DNA of 64,000 nucleotides from Planctomycetaceae bacterium (GTDB lineage Bacteria; Planctomycetota; Planctomycetia; Pirellulales; Pirellulaceae): positions 18,745-82,744 of the forward strand of contig SYJV01000533.1 of the NCBI GenBank assembly GCA_005798335.1, written 5' to 3'. The notes beneath the pieces were generated by a model. The model was not told the origin of the DNA. It saw only the letters and a list, made by a program, of their open reading frames with translations, and did not search any database. Both the position numbers and the translations under genes were made by a program. The first letter of the stretch is position 1. The number at the start of each line of letters is the position of its first letter. Shown here one piece after another: positions 1-7,711 of this stretch.

Positions 1-1714
1 CGGAAGTCTTGCCGACTAGCGAGGGAGCTGCTTTGGCCCACGCATTGTGGACGATCGTGCCATAGACTCTCGCGATATCCGCGCGACTACGCGGTCGCGC
101 GGCGACCAACCCTTCGATGATACGAGTGTCGACACCCCGAGCCTTCCAGTCGTTGGGCCGCATCTCAAGAGCTGGGACCGCACTTTGTTCGGGCGGCGAC
201 TGGACTTCTTCAGTCTGCGATTGACTGACCGTGCTCGTAAGATTCGTGGTAGGCTTGGCTTGGCGAAGTTGGGCAGGATCCGCCGATTGGCCAGCCGAAC
301 GCATTAGATCGTGCCACGGACCAAAAATTGGATCGTCGGGAAAAGCTCGGCGCGCGATTAATTCCCTCCATCGTTTAGTAATCTGAGGACGCAGTTGATC
401 GGGAATTAACGAGAGAAAGAAGATCGTAGTCTCGGCCACATCCGGCTCGGTAGTGGCGACCTTGATCAAGTAGTCAGGTGTTTGCTTGCGGGCAATTTCC
501 AAAGTGGATTCATAATGCTTCTGCTGTTGGTCGTAAACCTCGTCCAGCTTAGCCTTAAACTCTTTTTCGAACGCTTGTCCGCCCGCAGTAACTGGAGCGA
601 TGCGAGGTCGATCGTAGGGTTCGATAGAGCTTGCAAAGACGCCGTAAAGGGAATAGTAATCTGCTGTGGGAATGGGATCGAATTTGTGGTCATGGCAACG
701 AGCGCAACCGATGGTCAAACCGAGCAGTCCGCGCGCGACGACATCGATTTGGTCGTCAATGATATCGTGCCGGTTGTTATCAAACATGCGGCCCAAAGTC
801 AAAAAACCTAGCGCGGCCAGTTCTGGCGCATTGGGCGGCAAGCCCATGCGATCAGCGGCCAATTGTTCGCCGATGAATCGGTCGAAGGGCTTGTCCTCAT
901 TAAACGAGCGTATGACATAGTCTCGATAAGTGTGCGCAAACGGACGCACGCGTGCATCGCCATACATGAGCACACCGTCTTTTGCATCGGAGTATCTGGC
1001 TACGTCCAACCAGTGCCTGCCCCAGCGTTCACCGTAGCGCGGTGAGGCGAGCAAATCTTCCACCAAGCGCGGGAAGTCATCCGGCGAAGTGGCCAACTGC
1101 TTGGCTGTCGGCGGTAAGCCAATCAAGTCGAGTACCGTGCGCCGAATGAGTGTACGATGATCGGCAGGTTCCGTCGCAACGAATCCGCGCTCTTTAAGTT
1201 TCTGGTCGATGAGATAATCGATCGGATGAACATTGAGCGCAATTGTTGGCGCATTGACGGGTTGAAATGCCCAGTGATCGCGCGCGGCGACGTCGATCTC
1301 GGTGACTATTTTCTCACCGCTGCGCGGATCGGGCGCGCCTTGCCGAATCCATGTTACGATGTCCTCGATTTCGGAGTCCGCTAACTTCCCACCGGCCTCT
1401 TGCGGTGGCATGCTGAGTTTTGCGTCCCGATACGAAATCGCTCGGATCAGTAAACTGGCCGATGGATCCCCCGGCACGATTGCAGGCCCCCGTTCACCGC
1501 CCCGCTCCCAACCGTGTTTGGAGTCCAATCGCAGCTTGGCGGACGCCTCATCAGGCCCATGACACGAGTAACAACGATTGGCCAGCAGTGGGCGAATACG
1601 ATTCTCGAAAAATCGCTGTCCCTGATCTTGCTCAGCGTGTGCAAGCTGGCTCGCTGCGCAAATCCAAGCAAACAGATAAAAGGAAACCCGTAATTTGCAG
1701 TGCAGCAATGGCAT
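1..1714 (-). CDS. PSCyt1-DUF1549-DUF1553 secreted cytochrome-like protein (C-terminus beyond window)
   Basis: About 571 residues are visible and the frame stays open to base 1, so the C-terminal DUF1553 part lies mostly outside the window. The start at 1714 gives a signal peptide (Leu/Ala-rich, cleavage near AHA). A PSCyt1 haem-type motif CYSCHG follows, then the DUF1549 hallmarks LDLIGLPPT, RYGERWGRHWLDVARYSD and a second CxxCH motif in CARCHDHKFDP. The family is known mainly from planctomycetes and Verrucomicrobia, is usually paired with a DUF1501 protein, and is suspected to act in periplasmic breakdown of complex (often sulfated) substrates. No DUF1501 gene is adjacent on this side; one sits alone at 26.3 kb. 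The family call is secure, the function is not. Confidence 0.9.
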   Translation of the reverse strand, partial: MPLLHCKLRVSFYLFAWICAASQLAHAEQDQGQRFFENRIRPLLANRCYSCHGPDEASAKLRLDSKHGWERGGERGPAIVPGDPSASLLIRAISYRDAKLSMPPQEAGGKLADSEIEDIVTWIRQGAPDPRSGEKIVTEIDVAARDHWAFQPVNAPTIALNVHPIDYLIDQKLKERGFVATEPADHRTLIRRTVLDLIGLPPTAKQLATSPDDFPRLVEDLLASPRYGERWGRHWLDVARYSDAKDGVLMYGDARVRPFAHTYRDYVIRSFNEDKPFDRFIGEQLAADRMGLPPNAPELAALGFLTLGRMFDNNRHDIIDDQIDVVARGLLGLTIGCARCHDHKFDPIPTADYYSLYGVFASSIEPYDRPRIAPVTAGGQAFEKEFKAKLDEVYDQQQKHYESTLEIARKQTPDYLIKVATTEPDVAETTIFFLSLIPDQLRPQITKRWRELIARRAFPDDPIFGPWHDLMRSAGQSADPAQLRQAKPTTNLTSTVSQSQTEEVQSPPEQSAVPALEMRPNDWKARGVDTRIIEGLVAARPRSRADIARVYGTIVHNAWAKAAPSLVGKTS

Positions 1715-1783
1715 GGTACTGGATATTTCTGGTACGGAGAAACGAGAAATAGATTCGATCAGGCGGGCAAGCAAAACGCAAAG

Positions 1784-2431
1784 TCAATCGAAGGGAGGAA
1801 TGAAAATCCTAACACCAATATTTGTGCTGGTGCAGGAGAACTCAATTTTCACGTTTCCCTGGCACAACGCATTCAGTCCAAGGATCGGTAACAAAGTGCC
1901 ATTTACGTCCATCGTATCGCCCGTCATTAAAGCGGAACGTTCAATCTCCGAAAAATGCCTATTCCATTTCGCATAACTGATGTGCTTGCCAATTAGCGGC
2001 CTCTGGTTCAAGAATACGTCGATTCCTTTGTTACCCAAAGGTAGCCGATAGCTGTCACGTGTTCCAGCTTGACCGTTTTCAACTCGTAGCCAAACATCCG
2101 CCAGTAATGTCGGTACCAGCGCACAGCCATCCAACCTCTGAATACGTCGAGGACTCTCTGGGTTAAACATCCATTTTCTTTCGTCGAGGCCGGATGCGCG
2201 TAAGTGAGATTCTCTCAACGTTAACGTCGAATTGCTGCCGGTATCTATTATCGCCGGAAATCGAGGCGTTTCGGAAGGCAATTCCGATCGTTCATTGGAC
2301 GGAAGATACTGAGGCAACGGGCGAAGCGAAACCCAAACAATCGTTTGATACGGTCGAAGAACATATTCTTCGCCGTCGTGAACAACTTTCCGGAGTAGAT
2401 TTGCACCAAATGTAAGTTCATCAAAAAGCAT
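1784..2431 (-). CDS. Retropepsin-like aspartyl protease domain protein
   Basis: A protein of about 215 residues. It carries a DTGSNSTL motif (Asp-Thr-Gly-Ser of the retropepsin active site) preceded by hydrophobic PAII, and near the C-terminus LLPILGLNAL, which fits the hydrophobic-Leu-Gly psi-loop motif of single-domain aspartyl proteases. One DTGS motif implies a dimer, as in retropepsins. I chose the Met at 2431, which lies 7 nt after the stop of the upstream gene; an earlier in-frame ATG at 2485 would overlap that gene by 47 nt. No clear signal peptide or membrane segment. It probably forms an operon with the receiver-DUF5678 gene. The substrate is unknown. The fold call rests on motifs only. 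Confidence 0.6.
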   Translation of the reverse strand: MLFDELTFGANLLRKVVHDGEEYVLRPYQTIVWVSLRPLPQYLPSNERSELPSETPRFPAIIDTGSNSTLTLRESHLRASGLDERKWMFNPESPRRIQRLDGCALVPTLLADVWLRVENGQAGTRDSYRLPLGNKGIDVFLNQRPLIGKHISYAKWNRHFSEIERSALMTGDTMDVNGTLLPILGLNALCQGNVKIEFSCTSTNIGVRIFIPPFD

Positions 2432-2438
2432 TGCGCAT

Positions 2439-3047
2439 TTATCTTGTGATCGGGAACCAGGCATCGCTAATGCTAATCTCGTCATCGTCGGGCGTCACAC
2501 TGGCCACTACAAATTGATCGGACGAAAGGGACTTTTCACATTTTTCAATCAAGGTTAAATCGTTGTCCGATACGCCACATCGACCATCGCGGGTATATGC
2601 GACCCACTTGCCGAGCATGGAGCTATCGCGCAGTAACAAGGGCAAGTCGTCCCGAAATCGTCGCTCCGCGGCCAGATAGTCATTGTTGGCAGAGACAAGG
2701 AAATCGGCGTATGAATCGCCTTTTTGGTAACAACCGCTAGCACCAACTCGTGCAGCCGCCTTCTTGTCATCCGACGTCAATCGACCGCAATGTACTGCGA
2801 CCAACACGCTCGGACGGATCGAAAGAAACTCTTTCACGTGGGAAAAGTCACTTCGATTGCATCGATCAGTTACCACACCCACAATTGAGGTGTCGTTCTG
2901 GAGGCATTTCACAGCAGATTCAATCGGATCATCAGCCGAGACCAACAACGAACGCAATCCGAATTTCGACCAGACATAGCCTTGTTCGGCAACCGATGGA
3001 AGATCGCTAGGAACATCGTCAACAAATAGAATTGTCTTGTTCGCCAT
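2439..3047 (-). CDS. Response-regulator receiver-like protein with C-terminal DUF5678-like domain
   Basis: About 202 residues. The N-terminus (TILFVDDVPSD) has the acidic pair of a CheY-like receiver, and residues around 60-110 follow the receiver pattern: a VVTD strand, then VLVAVHC, then GASGCYQKGD where the Lys sits at the usual signalling position. The C-terminal part begins with LGKWVAYTRDGRCGVSDND and resembles the small DUF5678 domain. There is no DNA-binding output domain. Start: the ATG at 3047 is preceded by GGAGG at about 10 nt; a TTG at 3053 is possible. It is followed 7 nt later by the retropepsin-like gene, so a receiver-controlled protease pair is conceivable, but that is inference. 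Confidence 0.65.
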   Translation of the reverse strand: MANKTILFVDDVPSDLPSVAEQGYVWSKFGLRSLLVSADDPIESAVKCLQNDTSIVGVVTDRCNRSDFSHVKEFLSIRPSVLVAVHCGRLTSDDKKAAARVGASGCYQKGDSYADFLVSANNDYLAAERRFRDDLPLLLRDSSMLGKWVAYTRDGRCGVSDNDLTLIEKCEKSLSSDQFVVASVTPDDDEISISDAWFPITR

Positions 3048-3247
3048 AATCAAATTGCCTCCGCGACCGGAAGTTGCAGAGTCACCTGGAAGAACTTCCC
3101 ATACTCACTGTCTGCCCTAACTTTACCATAATGCTTGAGGATAATCCACTTGACAAGAAACGCCCAAACCCAACTTCTTTTCCATTTGTAGTAGACGGAG
3201 GAATCATTCGCTCGTTGAGAAGTTTCAGCAACGAAGTTGGAGCCCAG

Positions 3248-3729
3248 CCATTGGGCCTATTCCTTTGCCAGCATTCTCTTGCCATTCACGATAGTTTCCT
3301 TGGCAATGGAATGAGGGTAGAGGAATGGCAAGGTTTTCGTTTCGGCAAGAGCCTCGACCTTTTACTTCTCATGCCGCTTGTCGTCTTCCAGAACCAAAGC
3401 GACTTTTTTGTGAACGCCAAGCGCGGCCATTGGGCCTATTCCTTTGCCAGCATTCTCTTGCCATTCACGATAGTTTCCTTGGCAATGGAATGAGGGCAGA
3501 GGAATCGTGAGGTTTTCGTTTCGGCAAGAGCCTCGACCTTCCACTTCTCATGCCGCTTGTCGTCTTCCAGAACCAATGCGACTTTTTTGGGAACGCCAAT
3601 CGCGGCCATTGGGCCTATTCCTTTGCCAGCATTCTCTTGCCATTCACGATAGTTTCCTTGGCAATGGAATGAGGGCAGAGGAATCCCGAGGTTTTCGTTT
3701 CGGCAAGAGCCTCGACCTTCCACTTCTCA
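3248..3729. repeat. Tandem repeat, 179-bp unit, about 2.7 copies
   Basis: Units begin at about 3248, 3427 and 3606, each opening with CCATTGGGCCTATTCC. The spacing is exactly 179 bp both times, and copies differ at only a few bases. The third copy stops where the hemD stop codon begins (3727-3729). 179 is not a multiple of three, so the array cannot encode an in-frame peptide repeat. Each unit contains an imperfect inverted repeat (CATTCTCTTGCC against GGCAATGGAATG) that could fold as a hairpin. The unit is too long and the copies too few for a CRISPR. Its function is unknown; it could be a structured 3' region of the cobA-hemD transcript or a decaying mobile unit. Confidence 0.9.
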
Positions 3730-5301
3730 GTGCCGTTTGGAGCGCACATATTCGATCAGCGAACTTACTAATTGTTCGTCGGTCGGTTGTTGTGTTTGAA
3801 TCGCTGCGGGCCAGCCGACGCATTCGAGTTGGTTGGAAATCTCGGGGCTAAAACTAATCGGGCGAAGAGATTGAAAATAAGCCCGAAAAACCGTCGCACA
3901 TGTTCTGGCGATCAGTGGACTGGTGATTGTGATCCACTGAATGCGATTTTTATCGATTAACTCCAGAATGTGTGTGGGCACTTCGCCAACGGGTCGACTG
4001 CGATACGACACGACAGAGTCCACACGCGCACCTTTGTCAGACAGGCCGTCGACCAGCGCCGGTTGACTCTGATCAGCGAGAATCGACAACCACTGTTGAC
4101 CAGCGATCGAAGTAGCAAGTTCGTTGACTAACCCCGCAGCCCCAAAATGTTGCGGAACGATGTCGGCTCGCAGTCCGAATCGCAACAAGCGCTCAGCCGT
4201 TTTCGATCCAACCGCGGCAATCGTACAACCAGAAAAGACTCTCGCGTCCAAACTTAGCAGGGTGAGGCGATTAAAAAAGGCTTCCACTCCATTAGCGCTG
4301 GAAAAAGTGATGCCCGAGTAACATCCTTTAGATAGTCGATCGATACAATGATCGAGATTGGAGAAATCATCGATAGGATCGATGCGAGTCATCGGTTGGC
4401 AATACACATCTGCACCCAGTGCGCGAAGCGATTCGGCAAGCTGATCTGCTTGCGAAACGGGGCGCGTCACTAGTACGCCGACGCCTCGAAGGGGACGATT
4501 GGAGTACCAATCATATTGCTCTCCAAGTCCCGCGACTTGGCCAACAACAACAATAATCGGCGGTCTCAGGCCGGCTCTGAGTCGCGCGGCGACCTCGCCT
4601 AACGAACAGCGAAACACTAATTGGTCTGACCACGAGCAGCGACGAATCACCGCTGCTGGCATGGAATCGGGCATACCTGCCTGAATCAATTGCTCTGTCC
4701 AATGTTCCGCAGAAGTAACGCCCATGTAAAAAACGAGCGTTCCTGGAAATTTGGCCAGCGAGATCCAATCGATCGGTTGTGGTGTTCCATCCTGCTGTTG
4801 GCCAGTGATGAAAGCAACTGCGGAAGCATGGTGGCGATGGGTTAAAGGTATTCCGACGTAGCTTGCCGCCGCCAGGGCTGCGGTGATTCCAGGAACAACT
4901 TCAAATGGAATCCCGCAGTTGACCAACACTTCTAATTCGTCGGCAGTTCGCGCAAAAACTGCCGGATCGCCTCCTTTGAGCCGCACCACGTGCTTGCCTG
5001 CTTGGGCCAAATCGACTAAGCGAGCATTAATTTCGTCCTGGGTCCACATTTTCCCAGTACCATGTTTGCCGACCGACACCCACTCGGCTTGGGGTGCGTG
5101 CCGGAGTAGCTGTTCGTTTGCAAGCGCATCGTACAGGACAATATCAGCTTGACGAAGTAATTCCACGCCACGAATCGTGATCAATCCTGGATCACCTGGC
5201 CCGGCACCAACCAAGCTGACACGGCCCGACTTGTTGTGGGTAGAAGATGTTTTTGGGCCTAAAGAAAAAGGTGACTGGACAGAAAGTCTGTCATCGGGCA
5301 T
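3727..5301 (-). CDS. cobA-hemD: Uroporphyrinogen-III C-methyltransferase / uroporphyrinogen-III synthase fusion
   Basis: About 524 residues. The N-terminal half (about 25-270) is a SUMT/CobA tetrapyrrole methylase: VGAGPGDPGL, RLKGGDPAVF, VPGITAA and VFYMG are all present; it methylates uroporphyrinogen III at C2 and C7 to precorrin-2 using SAM. The C-terminal half (from RGVGVLVTRP to the end) matches uroporphyrinogen-III synthase HemD, which cyclises hydroxymethylbilane. Such fusions are known and route tetrapyrrole to sirohaem or cobalamin. I prefer the Met at 5301; an earlier in-frame ATG at 5340 would leave only 20 bp to the divergent rpsT start. The stop codon coincides with the end of the 179-bp tandem repeat. 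Confidence 0.93.
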   Translation of the reverse strand: MPDDRLSVQSPFSLGPKTSSTHNKSGRVSLVGAGPGDPGLITIRGVELLRQADIVLYDALANEQLLRHAPQAEWVSVGKHGTGKMWTQDEINARLVDLAQAGKHVVRLKGGDPAVFARTADELEVLVNCGIPFEVVPGITAALAAASYVGIPLTHRHHASAVAFITGQQQDGTPQPIDWISLAKFPGTLVFYMGVTSAEHWTEQLIQAGMPDSMPAAVIRRCSWSDQLVFRCSLGEVAARLRAGLRPPIIVVVGQVAGLGEQYDWYSNRPLRGVGVLVTRPVSQADQLAESLRALGADVYCQPMTRIDPIDDFSNLDHCIDRLSKGCYSGITFSSANGVEAFFNRLTLLSLDARVFSGCTIAAVGSKTAERLLRFGLRADIVPQHFGAAGLVNELATSIAGQQWLSILADQSQPALVDGLSDKGARVDSVVSYRSRPVGEVPTHILELIDKNRIQWITITSPLIARTCATVFRAYFQSLRPISFSPEISNQLECVGWPAAIQTQQPTDEQLVSSLIEYVRSKRH

Positions 5302-5360
5302 GATATGCGGTTCCAACAAGCGTCCAAAATGGTGGATCACTAGTGTACGAGATTTGATGA

Positions 5361-5639
5361 ATGCCTAATACCAAGAGTGCCAAGAAACGTTGGCGAAAGA
5401 GTTTAGAACAGCGCGATCGCAATCGCGCCGAGAAATCGAAATTGCGTTCGATTATTCGCAAGGCTCGTGAGGCGGTTCGCGATGGCAAGATCGAGGATGC
5501 TCAAACGATCGTTCGCGAATCCGGCAGAATGCTTGATATTGCTGCGGCAAAAGGCGTGATTCACACGAACAAGTCATCGCGCCTGAAGAGTCGGTTGAGT
5601 CACATGATCGTGGCCGCGAAAGCTAAAGTGGCGTCATAA
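5361..5639 (+). CDS. rpsT: 30S ribosomal protein S20
   Basis: 92 residues, very basic, starting MPNTKSAKKRWRKS, the typical S20 opening, with Lys/Arg-rich helices and the conserved IHTNKSSRLKSRL segment. S20 binds 16S rRNA early in small-subunit assembly. It is monocistronic here, divergent from cobA-hemD, and followed by a hairpin that looks like a terminator. Length is normal for the family. Confidence 0.97.
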   Translation: MPNTKSAKKRWRKSLEQRDRNRAEKSKLRSIIRKAREAVRDGKIEDAQTIVRESGRMLDIAAAKGVIHTNKSSRLKSRLSHMIVAAKAKVAS

Positions 5640-5667
5640 CCACTCCGATTCGTATCCCGAAAATCAA

Positions 5668-5711
5668 AAACCCGATGAATCCAAAAACTGGATACACCGG
5701 GTTTGTAGTTT
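5668..5711 (+). terminator. Candidate rho-independent terminator after rpsT
   Basis: AAACCCG (from 5668) pairs with CGGGTTT (to 5704), and inside it ATCCA pairs with TGGAT around an AAAAC loop. The T-rich run that follows is interrupted (TTTGTAGTTTT), so this may be a weak terminator. It lies 29 bp after the rpsT stop. Confidence 0.6.
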
Positions 5712-5795
5712 TGCTAGCTGCCTTTGCATTTGATACTTGCACAAGCATTGAGGCCTAGTCAACATTCGGTCGCCTGGCGGAACCTCGTTTAACCC

Positions 5796-5926
5796 CAATA
5801 CCGTTCAACGAACGTGGGATAAGCTTCCAGCGCTTCCAGCTTGTCAACCTGTAGCGGAGTTTCGCCATTGCATGCACAAGATATTGACAAGCTGGAAGCT
5901 TATCCCACGTTCGTTGAACGGTATGG
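5796..5926. mobile_element. Palindromic mobile element A, copy 1
   Basis: First of three copies of a palindrome with 43-bp arms running from CAATACCGTTCAACG inward and a 36-nt centre. This copy carries a 9-bp internal duplication in the left arm (CGCTTCCAG near 5830), making it 131 rather than 122 bp, and the right end is mutated (CGGTATGG for CGGTATTG). Its centre has the same orientation as copy 3. The flanks are CGTTTAAC on the left and AGTTAAAC on the right, a 6-of-8 match compatible with an old target duplication; they also form part of an 11-bp inverted repeat (5783-5793 with 5928-5938). It lies in the convergent gap between rpsT and the BBP7 gene. Confidence 0.85.
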
Positions 5927-5966
5927 AGTTAAACGAGGCGACCGAAGGCGACGGAGTTGATTGACC

Positions 5967-7385
5967 TTAGAACGTGTAGTTTAAGCCCAAGTCGACGCCT
6001 TGCATCCAGAAGCTGCTTTCCTGGAAGTTGAACGCGGGACGATTTCCGGCGGTTCCTCCCAGGGCTTGCGAATAGTCGACTGTCGAATCGATTTGTCGAC
6101 CGGCAAGTGCGACGTGCGACCAGTACATAAAGGTATAACCGCACGTCAGTTGCAAGTTACAGTCGACACTGTAACCTAACTTCGCGCCCAGCTCAGGCAA
6201 GAAAGCGAATTGATTTCTTTCCAGCGTACCGATGTTACTTTGCTGGGCGAGCACGCCGCCACGGTATGCGACGGTTCCCGGATTCGGCACTGGATTAGTT
6301 TGTACCGAGAAACCGTCGATGCGAACCGATTCGTGCATATTACCAAGACTTACTTTCAGCAGTGAAGTAAGCGACATGCGATTGCGATGGACGGTGGTTT
6401 GCAGGCCAAGATGACCGCCGTTAAATACGTTGTCTGCATCGAACAAGTCGAGCGTACGCACTTGGGTGCCATCTGGAATCAGATTACCCGTAAATCGATC
6501 AATGGCATTGGCATTGATCGCGATCGAATCCTGTAGCCGATTGAAAGTATAACCACCCAGGAAATCGACTCGATAGTCGCACGACCTTGCTACCAAGAAT
6601 CGAGCAGAGCCTTCGGCACCAATCATGTCCAAGTCGCTCGTCGCAGTGACGCTACCGTCTGAGGCAGCAACCGCACCTTGGCGCAATGCTATCAAATAAG
6701 CGTCGTTCAGGTTTGTGTTAGTGTTATAGAAAGGAATTCCGATCGAAGGATTGCCGGTAGACGTGTTGGAATATTCCTCGCGTGCAGTGAAAATTCCGTA
6801 GGCTCTTCCGCCAATGCCGATCTTTTGGCAATCATCCAAATAGAATCCTGCGGCCAGACGAAAGCCAGGTAGCAATCCAGCCGAAATTCCATCGCCGCCC
6901 CCCAGTTGTGAAACAACTCCAGTGCTTCCAAGGGCGGGTGACACACCTTGCGGTGCGGTGGTTACCAGCGGCGGCGAATATCGCCGCTGCCCAAACCACA
7001 ACAGGGATTCCGCTTCGAACCATCCCAAGCTGGACAGCGGTGCCGAGCTACACAATTGGCTGGTTAGCGATCCACAGCTCGTCGAGCAACTCGCTGCTGT
7101 GGGCGCTACCGCGCTATAGCTAGGTGTATCAGGTGCATGGGGATGGTTACTGGATACGTATCGCCCCTGCGACTTGAATTGCTGTGGTCGCTGATCGTCG
7201 TAGAGAGTCAATCGTCCAGTGGCATCATCGCTGCTTGGTCCGTCTCCGACGTGGCGAACGTTGGAAGCTCCGGATTGGCTGAGCACCGAGCCCATCCATG
7301 GTTGCGAATTATCCTGAGCATCGGACTGCTGCAAGCAAGTGGTGCTCGCAAGAGCTAAAGCCAATAGTACTTTTTTCATTTTCAT
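5967..7385 (-). CDS. BBP7-type outer-membrane beta-barrel protein
   Basis: About 472 residues from the ATG at 7385, which gives a clean signal peptide (MKMKKVLLALALAS, ending near DAQ). An earlier in-frame start at 7481 would bury this signal. Then follow a Ser/Cys-rich linker and the planctomycete BBP7 pattern: WFEAESLLWF, PPLVTT, GGGDGISAGLLPGFRLAAGFYLD style strands, and alternating aromatic beta-strands to a C-terminal GVDLGLNYTF ending in Phe, as expected for outer-membrane barrels. The family is abundant in planctomycetes; its exact transport or structural role is unknown. Transcribed alone, divergent from secA. Confidence 0.85.
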   Translation of the reverse strand: MKMKKVLLALALASTTCLQQSDAQDNSQPWMGSVLSQSGASNVRHVGDGPSSDDATGRLTLYDDQRPQQFKSQGRYVSSNHPHAPDTPSYSAVAPTAASCSTSCGSLTSQLCSSAPLSSLGWFEAESLLWFGQRRYSPPLVTTAPQGVSPALGSTGVVSQLGGGDGISAGLLPGFRLAAGFYLDDCQKIGIGGRAYGIFTAREEYSNTSTGNPSIGIPFYNTNTNLNDAYLIALRQGAVAASDGSVTATSDLDMIGAEGSARFLVARSCDYRVDFLGGYTFNRLQDSIAINANAIDRFTGNLIPDGTQVRTLDLFDADNVFNGGHLGLQTTVHRNRMSLTSLLKVSLGNMHESVRIDGFSVQTNPVPNPGTVAYRGGVLAQQSNIGTLERNQFAFLPELGAKLGYSVDCNLQLTCGYTFMYWSHVALAGRQIDSTVDYSQALGGTAGNRPAFNFQESSFWMQGVDLGLNYTF

Positions 7386-7711
7386 AGTTGAATTCTCGCT
7401 AGTCGGAGCAAGCGTTTGAGTCGTTACAAGTAGATCGACCAGACATAACGTTACTTCGAACAAAAAAGGCAGAACCCGCACGAACCTCCCAAACGCCCTA
7501 TATTTCGCCAGCGAGCCAACTTAAGTACCAACACGAAATGCATCCATTTACGTAGAATAAAAACAAGACCTAATGGACGGCCGAATTGCGAAAGTGCCTC
7601 GCGGCGACGCGATGGCGATTGGCGACGATAGTAACGCTCGTCGCATATCGTGCTCCCGAACCTACTCAGTTCGACAATTGATGCAACAAATTCGTCACAG
7701 CGAAATGAATC
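7386..7711. other. Divergent intergenic region between BBP7 gene and secA
   Basis: 326 bp holding the 5' regions of two divergent genes. I see no RNA gene, repeat or convincing hairpin; the longer open frames here look like shadows. Promoters for both genes should lie here. Confidence 0.5.

Noticed and set aside
3248..3729. CRISPR array
   Set aside because: The repeat unit is 179 bp with no spacer-like unique intervals, there are fewer than three copies, and no cas genes are near.
3074..3851. Several open frames across the 179-bp tandem array, on both strands
   Set aside because: The unit length is not a multiple of three and the frames repeat the same peptide in shifted phase; they are by-products of the repeat.
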